Shown here: positions 5,783-8,999 of the stretch, in pieces | Layout: each line of letters begins with the position of its first letter | How positions within the stretch are numbered: the first letter of the stretch is position 1 | From: Rhizobium sp. LCM 4573 | GTDB lineage: Bacteria; Pseudomonadota; Alphaproteobacteria; Rhizobiales; Rhizobiaceae | Direction: 5' to 3' | Assembly: GCF_001854865.1 (NCBI RefSeq) | Contig: NZ_MDDW01000029.1 | Coordinates: 110,537-119,535 of the forward strand | DNA length: 8,999 bases | Position numbers and translations under genes: made by a program | Notes under the pieces: generated by a model | What the model saw: only the letters and a program-made list of their open reading frames with translations | The model's database searches: none | What the model was told of the DNA's origin: nothing

Positions 5783-7587
5783 ATACCTGCCGCCGGCTCC
5801 GGCTCGGCTTCCGGTTCGTCGAGGGCGACGGCGCGCTTCGGCTTGATGAGCGGTTCGGGGCGAACGGGCCTGTTCAGCAGCATTTCCTGCCCGGCGCCCA
5901 GGCCCTGGACCGCCTGGATCTGCAGCCGCTCCTCGTCGCGCCGGCGAATGTCCTCGCCGATTTCATAGGCTTCGTTCTCGCTCATGCCGAGGCCTTCCAG
6001 TGTGCGGCGGCCGAAAAGGAGGCCCGATTCCAACGTCTCGCGCAGCTCGTATTCGACGTTGCGGTCGCGCAGCGAAAGCGAGTGGATGCGGTCGTAGGAG
6101 CGGACGAAGAGCCGGACATCGGGGAATTCCGAACGGATGAGATCGACGATGCGATCGGTGGTCTCCCGCTTCTGGGTGCACACCGCCACGATCTTCGCCC
6201 GTTCGATGCCGGAGGCGATGAGCACGTCGCGGCGGGTCCCGTCACCGAAATAGATGCGGAAGCCGAAGCTCGCCGCCTGGCGGATGCGGTCGGCCGAATC
6301 GTCGATCACGGTTACTTCGCTGCCGCCGGCAAGCAGGATCTGCGCGGCGATCTGGCCGAAACGCGAGAAGCCGATCATCAGCACGTCGGCGCCTGCGCCA
6401 TCGAAATCCTCTTCCAGTTCCTCGCGATTCTCGCCCGAGAGAAAACGCCGGGAAAGCGCCGCCCCGAGCGGCGTCAGCGCCATGGAAAGCGTGACGCTGG
6501 CGATCAGCAGGGAAGCGGTCGCGGAGGAGAAGAGGCCGGCAGCAGTCGCCGTGGTGAACAGCACGAAGCCGAACTCGCCGCCTTGCGGCAGCAGGAAGGC
6601 GATGCGAATGGCATCGTTGTGCGGTGATCCCCATAGCCGACTGAGCGCATAGACGATGACCGCCTTGACGATCATGAATGCCGGGACGGCAGGCAGGATG
6701 AAGAAGAGGTTTTCGAGAATGACCTCGAGTTCCAGCGACAGGCCGACGGCCATGAAGAAGAGCGCCAGCAAAAGGCCGCGGAACGGCTCGATATCCGCCT
6801 CCAGTTCGTGCCGGTAGGACGATTCGGCCAGCATCACGCCGGAAAGGAAGGCGCCCATCGCCATGGAAAGTCCCACTGCCTGCATTGCCGCGGCCGATCC
6901 GAGCACCACGAGCAGAGCGGCGGCGATCATCACCTCGCGCGCGCCGGTGCGGGCGATGATCTGGAACATCGGCGTCAGTATGTAACGGCCGGCGAAGACC
7001 ATGGCGCCCACCGCCGCGACCGCGATCGTGAAATCCTTGAGCGGCGAGGCGGCCGCGCCTTCCGAACCGGGGGTCAGGATGGTGATCAGCGCCAGCAGCG
7101 GAACGATGGCGAGGTCCTGGAAAAGCAGCACGGAGAAGGCGCGCTGCCCATAGCGGCTGTTCATTTCCCCATCATCATTGAGGATCTGCAGCGCAAACGC
7201 GGTTGAGGAAAGCGCCAGGCCGAAGCCGATGATGACGCTGTCGCGCCAATCCGCAAGGCCCGAGAAATAGCCGAGAGCGCTGAGCGCAAATCCGGTGATC
7301 ACCACCTGCGCGGGCCCTAGCCCGAACACGTCGCCGCGCATCTGCCAGAGCCGCGAGGGCTTCAGTTCCAGCCCGATGATGAAGAGCAGGAAGACGACGC
7401 CGAATTCGGCGAAATGCAGCACCTCCTCGGCTTCGGTGATCTGCTGCATCATCGGCCCGATGATGACGCCGGCGGCGAGATAGCCGAGCACCGTACCGAG
7501 CCCCAGCTTTCGGAAAAGCGGTGCGGCCACAACCGCTCCCGCAAGCAGGAGAAGCATTTGCGAGAACAGGGAGCCGGGCGCAGTCAT
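5779..7587 (-). CDS. kefB: KefB/KefC-type monovalent cation:proton antiporter (CPA2) with RCK_N domain
   Basis: This inner-membrane CPA2 antiporter has 602 residues, nearly the length of E. coli KefB. In enterobacteria such proteins release K+ in exchange for protons when glutathione adducts form, acidifying the cytoplasm and protecting against electrophiles. Residues about 8-385 form the hydrophobic Na+/H+-exchanger domain, with many membrane helices. FQDLAIVPL at 156-164, HELEADIEPFRG at 260-271 and PQGGEFGFVLF at 334-344 all have clear counterparts in KefC. A Rossmann RCK_N domain follows at about 400-515, with GFSRFGQ at 406-412 and FGDGTRRD at 447-454. An acidic, proline-rich tail ends the protein. 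The frame is open up to 7695. I chose the ATG at 7587 because the sequence becomes family-like at MTAPGSLFSQMLLLL; the Shine-Dalgarno there is weak. It converges with tetR and is divergent from pmbA. K+ versus another cation cannot be settled from sequence. Confidence 0.9.
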   Translation of the reverse strand: MTAPGSLFSQMLLLLAGAVVAAPLFRKLGLGTVLGYLAAGVIIGPMMQQITEAEEVLHFAEFGVVFLLFIIGLELKPSRLWQMRGDVFGLGPAQVVITGFALSALGYFSGLADWRDSVIIGFGLALSSTAFALQILNDDGEMNSRYGQRAFSVLLFQDLAIVPLLALITILTPGSEGAAASPLKDFTIAVAAVGAMVFAGRYILTPMFQIIARTGAREVMIAAALLVVLGSAAAMQAVGLSMAMGAFLSGVMLAESSYRHELEADIEPFRGLLLALFFMAVGLSLELEVILENLFFILPAVPAFMIVKAVIVYALSRLWGSPHNDAIRIAFLLPQGGEFGFVLFTTATAAGLFSSATASLLIASVTLSMALTPLGAALSRRFLSGENREELEEDFDGAGADVLMIGFSRFGQIAAQILLAGGSEVTVIDDSADRIRQAASFGFRIYFGDGTRRDVLIASGIERAKIVAVCTQKRETTDRIVDLIRSEFPDVRLFVRSYDRIHSLSLRDRNVEYELRETLESGLLFGRRTLEGLGMSENEAYEIGEDIRRRDEERLQIQAVQGLGAGQEMLLNRPVRPEPLIKPKRAVALDEPEAEPEPAAGI

Positions 7588-7621
7588 GCGGGTTACTTTC
7601 GAGATCGTGGGATGGCGTGCA

Positions 7622-7638
7622 GTTCCGAGAATCGGAAC
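7622..7638. promoter_or_regulatory. Perfect 7-bp inverted repeat between kefB and pmbA
   Basis: GTTCCGA, the spacer GAA, then TCGGAAC form a perfect inverted repeat of 17 bases. It lies 34 bases upstream of the kefB start and about 60 bases upstream of the pmbA start, in their shared divergent intergenic region. There is no following T-run, and both genes are transcribed away from it, so a terminator is unlikely. A dimeric regulator binding site is the simplest reading. It does not match the alphaproteobacterial LexA site (a GTTC-N7-GTTC direct repeat). The binding protein is unknown. Confidence 0.45.
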
Positions 7639-7644
7639 GCCGCC

Positions 7645-7673
7645 CTTGATGCTTCTTGTAGTGCACAATAAAT
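7645..7673 (+). promoter_or_regulatory. Weak candidate promoter for pmbA
   Basis: CTTGAT at 7645-7650, close to the alphaproteobacterial CTTGAC -35, and ATAAAT at 7668-7673 are 17 bases apart. Transcription would start near 7680, leaving a short leader before the ATG at 7698. The -10 is poor, so this is a tentative call. Confidence 0.25.
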
Positions 7674-7697
7674 GGAGCGTGAATGAAAGGCACAATC

Positions 7698-8999
7698 ATG
7701 ACCTCCGAAATCGATTCCGCCTCCCTGCTTTCCCGCGCCGGTGAACTCATAGATCTTGCCAGAGCCGCCGGCGCCGATCAGGCGGATGCGGTCGTGGTGC
7801 GCTCGCGCTCGCGCTCGGTCTCAGTGCGGCTCGGCAAGGTGGAGGGCACGGAAGCCTCCGAGAGCGACGATTTCGCGCTCCGCGTCTTTGTCGGCAGGAA
7901 GGTCGCGAGCGTTTCCGCCAATCCCGGTTTTGACATGAAGACGCTGGCCGTGCGGGCGGTGGCGATGGCGAAGGTTTCGCCGGAAGACCCCTTCGCCTGC
8001 CTGGCAGACGAGAAGGACCTGGCAGGCACCTATCCCGATCTCGACCTATTCGACGGCACCGAGGTGCCGACCGATGCCCTGAGGGAAGCCGCGCTTGAGG
8101 CGGAGCAGGCGGCGCGTGACGTGCCGGGAGTGACGAATTCCTCCGGAGCCGGTGCCTCCGCCGGCATGGGCGGCATGGTGCTCGTCACCTCGCACGGCTT
8201 TTCCGGCAGCTATATGGCCACCCGCTTCAGCCGTTCCGTCAGCGTCATCGCCGGCGAGGGCACGAAGATGGAGCGGGACTACGATTTCGATAGCCGCCTC
8301 TATGCGGCGGAACTGGACGATCCGAAGGAGATCGGCCGCCGCGCCGGCGAACGTGCCGTCAAGCGACTCGACCCGCGCCAGGTGGATACCGGCAGCAATG
8401 TCACCGTCGTCTTCGATCCGCGCGTCGCCCGGGGGCTGGTCGGCCATATCGCAGGCGCCATCAACGGAGCCGCCGTCGCCCGCAAGACGAGCTTCCTGCG
8501 CGACAGGATGGGCCAGCAGATATTGAAGGCGGGACTCAACGTTACCGATGATCCCCTGGTCGTGCGCGGTGCGTCCTCCCGGCCTTTCGATGGCGAAGGC
8601 GTTTCCGGCAAGCGCATGGTGATGATCGAGGACGGCGTCCTCAAGCATTGGTTCCTTTCCACCTCGACCGGCCGCGAACTGGGGCTCCCCACCAACGGGC
8701 GAGGGGTGCGTGGCGGAACGAGCGTCACGCCCGCCTCCACCAATCTGGCGCTGGAGCCCGGCGATATCGGCCCGGAAGATCTGATCCGCTCGGTCGGCAC
8801 GGGCTTCTACGTGACCGAGCTGATCGGCCAGGGCGTCAACATGATCACCGGCGAATACAGCCGCGGCGCCACTGGCTTCTGGATCGAGAATGGCGAACTC
8901 GCCTATCCGGTATCCGGCGTCACCATCGCCTCCAACCTCAAGGACATGTTCATGCGCATCACGCCGGCCGATGATATCGACCGGAAATTCGGCGTCGCC
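7698..8999 (+). CDS. pmbA: PmbA/TldE, metalloprotease TldD-TldE subunit, 3' end cut by window
   Basis: PmbA (TldE) pairs with TldD to form a cytoplasmic protease. In E. coli the complex degrades the CcdA antitoxin and processes modified peptides such as microcin B17. The frame is open from 7683 to the right edge, with 434 residues visible from 7698. The family is about 450 residues, so only about 15 are missing. Family hallmarks are the N-terminal AGADQADAVVVR, TSFLRDRMGQQI in the middle, and a C-terminal block from about residue 369 (GFYVTELIGQGVN, then TGEYSRGATGFWIENGEL). The zinc motif HExxxH of TldD is absent, as expected for the non-catalytic TldE partner. Two starts are possible: ATG 7683 (GGAG 5 bases upstream) and ATG 7698 (AAAGG 7 bases upstream). 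I lean to 7698, but it is not decided. It is divergent from kefB. The tldD gene is not in this window. Confidence 0.93.
   Translation, partial: MTSEIDSASLLSRAGELIDLARAAGADQADAVVVRSRSRSVSVRLGKVEGTEASESDDFALRVFVGRKVASVSANPGFDMKTLAVRAVAMAKVSPEDPFACLADEKDLAGTYPDLDLFDGTEVPTDALREAALEAEQAARDVPGVTNSSGAGASAGMGGMVLVTSHGFSGSYMATRFSRSVSVIAGEGTKMERDYDFDSRLYAAELDDPKEIGRRAGERAVKRLDPRQVDTGSNVTVVFDPRVARGLVGHIAGAINGAAVARKTSFLRDRMGQQILKAGLNVTDDPLVVRGASSRPFDGEGVSGKRMVMIEDGVLKHWFLSTSTGRELGLPTNGRGVRGGTSVTPASTNLALEPGDIGPEDLIRSVGTGFYVTELIGQGVNMITGEYSRGATGFWIENGELAYPVSGVTIASNLKDMFMRITPADDIDRKFGVA

Noticed and set aside
5473..6627. Plus-strand open frame of 384 codons opposite kefB and overlapping the tetR end
   Set aside because: Its translation has no domain, and it is a shadow of the kefB codon pattern.
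7656..7668. Second small symmetry, TTGT...ACAA around GTGCAC, upstream of pmbA
   Set aside because: The arms are only four bases with a short core, which is easily due to chance.
7588..7695. N-terminal extension of KefB to 7695
   Set aside because: The extra 36 residues lack family similarity, overlap the divergent pmbA promoter region and include the inverted repeat at 7622-7638.
1..8999. CRISPR arrays, insertion sequences, tRNA genes, integrase sites or toxin-antitoxin pairs
   Set aside because: None was seen on either strand; composition and gene content look like ordinary core chromosome.

Overview
The window reads as chromosomal DNA of an alphaproteobacterium, most likely from the Rhizobiales (Rhizobium/Sinorhizobium/Agrobacterium type). 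The evidence is high GC content, rhizobial-style protein sequences, a pseudouridine synthase with a very long basic tail, and dense packing of short operons. It is almost entirely coding. I see no rRNA, tRNA, insertion sequence, phage gene, CRISPR array or other sign of a mobile region. The assignment comes from reading protein motifs, not from a database search.

Layout. (1) Positions 1-596, + strand: the 3' part of a lipoprotein gene of unknown function, cut by the left edge. (2) Positions 624-1073, - strand: tadA, the tRNA adenosine deaminase, convergent with the lipoprotein gene. (3) Positions 1259-4465, + strand: a tight three-gene run of an RluB-type 23S rRNA pseudouridine synthase with a disordered tail of about 265 residues, rsmD (16S rRNA m2G methyltransferase, GTG start) and a patatin-family lipase. 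(4) Positions 4475-5782: a flavodoxin-fold NAD(P)H oxidoreductase of the KefF/MdaB type (- strand), divergent from a TetR-family regulator (+ strand). Between them lies a striking dyad-symmetric element centred on 5132. (5) Positions 5779-7587, - strand: a KefB/KefC-type cation/proton antiporter with a C-terminal RCK_N domain, convergent with tetR and overlapping it by 4 bases. (6) Positions 7698-8999, + strand: pmbA/tldE, divergent from kefB and cut by the right edge close to its natural end.

How the genes fit together. tadA, rluB and rsmD all modify RNA used in translation: the tRNA-Arg anticodon, 23S rRNA and 16S rRNA. The oxidoreductase, TetR regulator and KefB-like antiporter may form an electrophile- or redox-responsive group, because Kef antiporters in enterobacteria are activated by small flavodoxin-fold partner proteins of this type. 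That link is inference from gene neighbourhood. The rest of the window is ordinary housekeeping sequence. The best candidates for new observations are the tetR/oxidoreductase operator, the composition of the RluB tail, and two unexplained inverted repeats in divergent intergenic regions. I found no convincing wholly new system.
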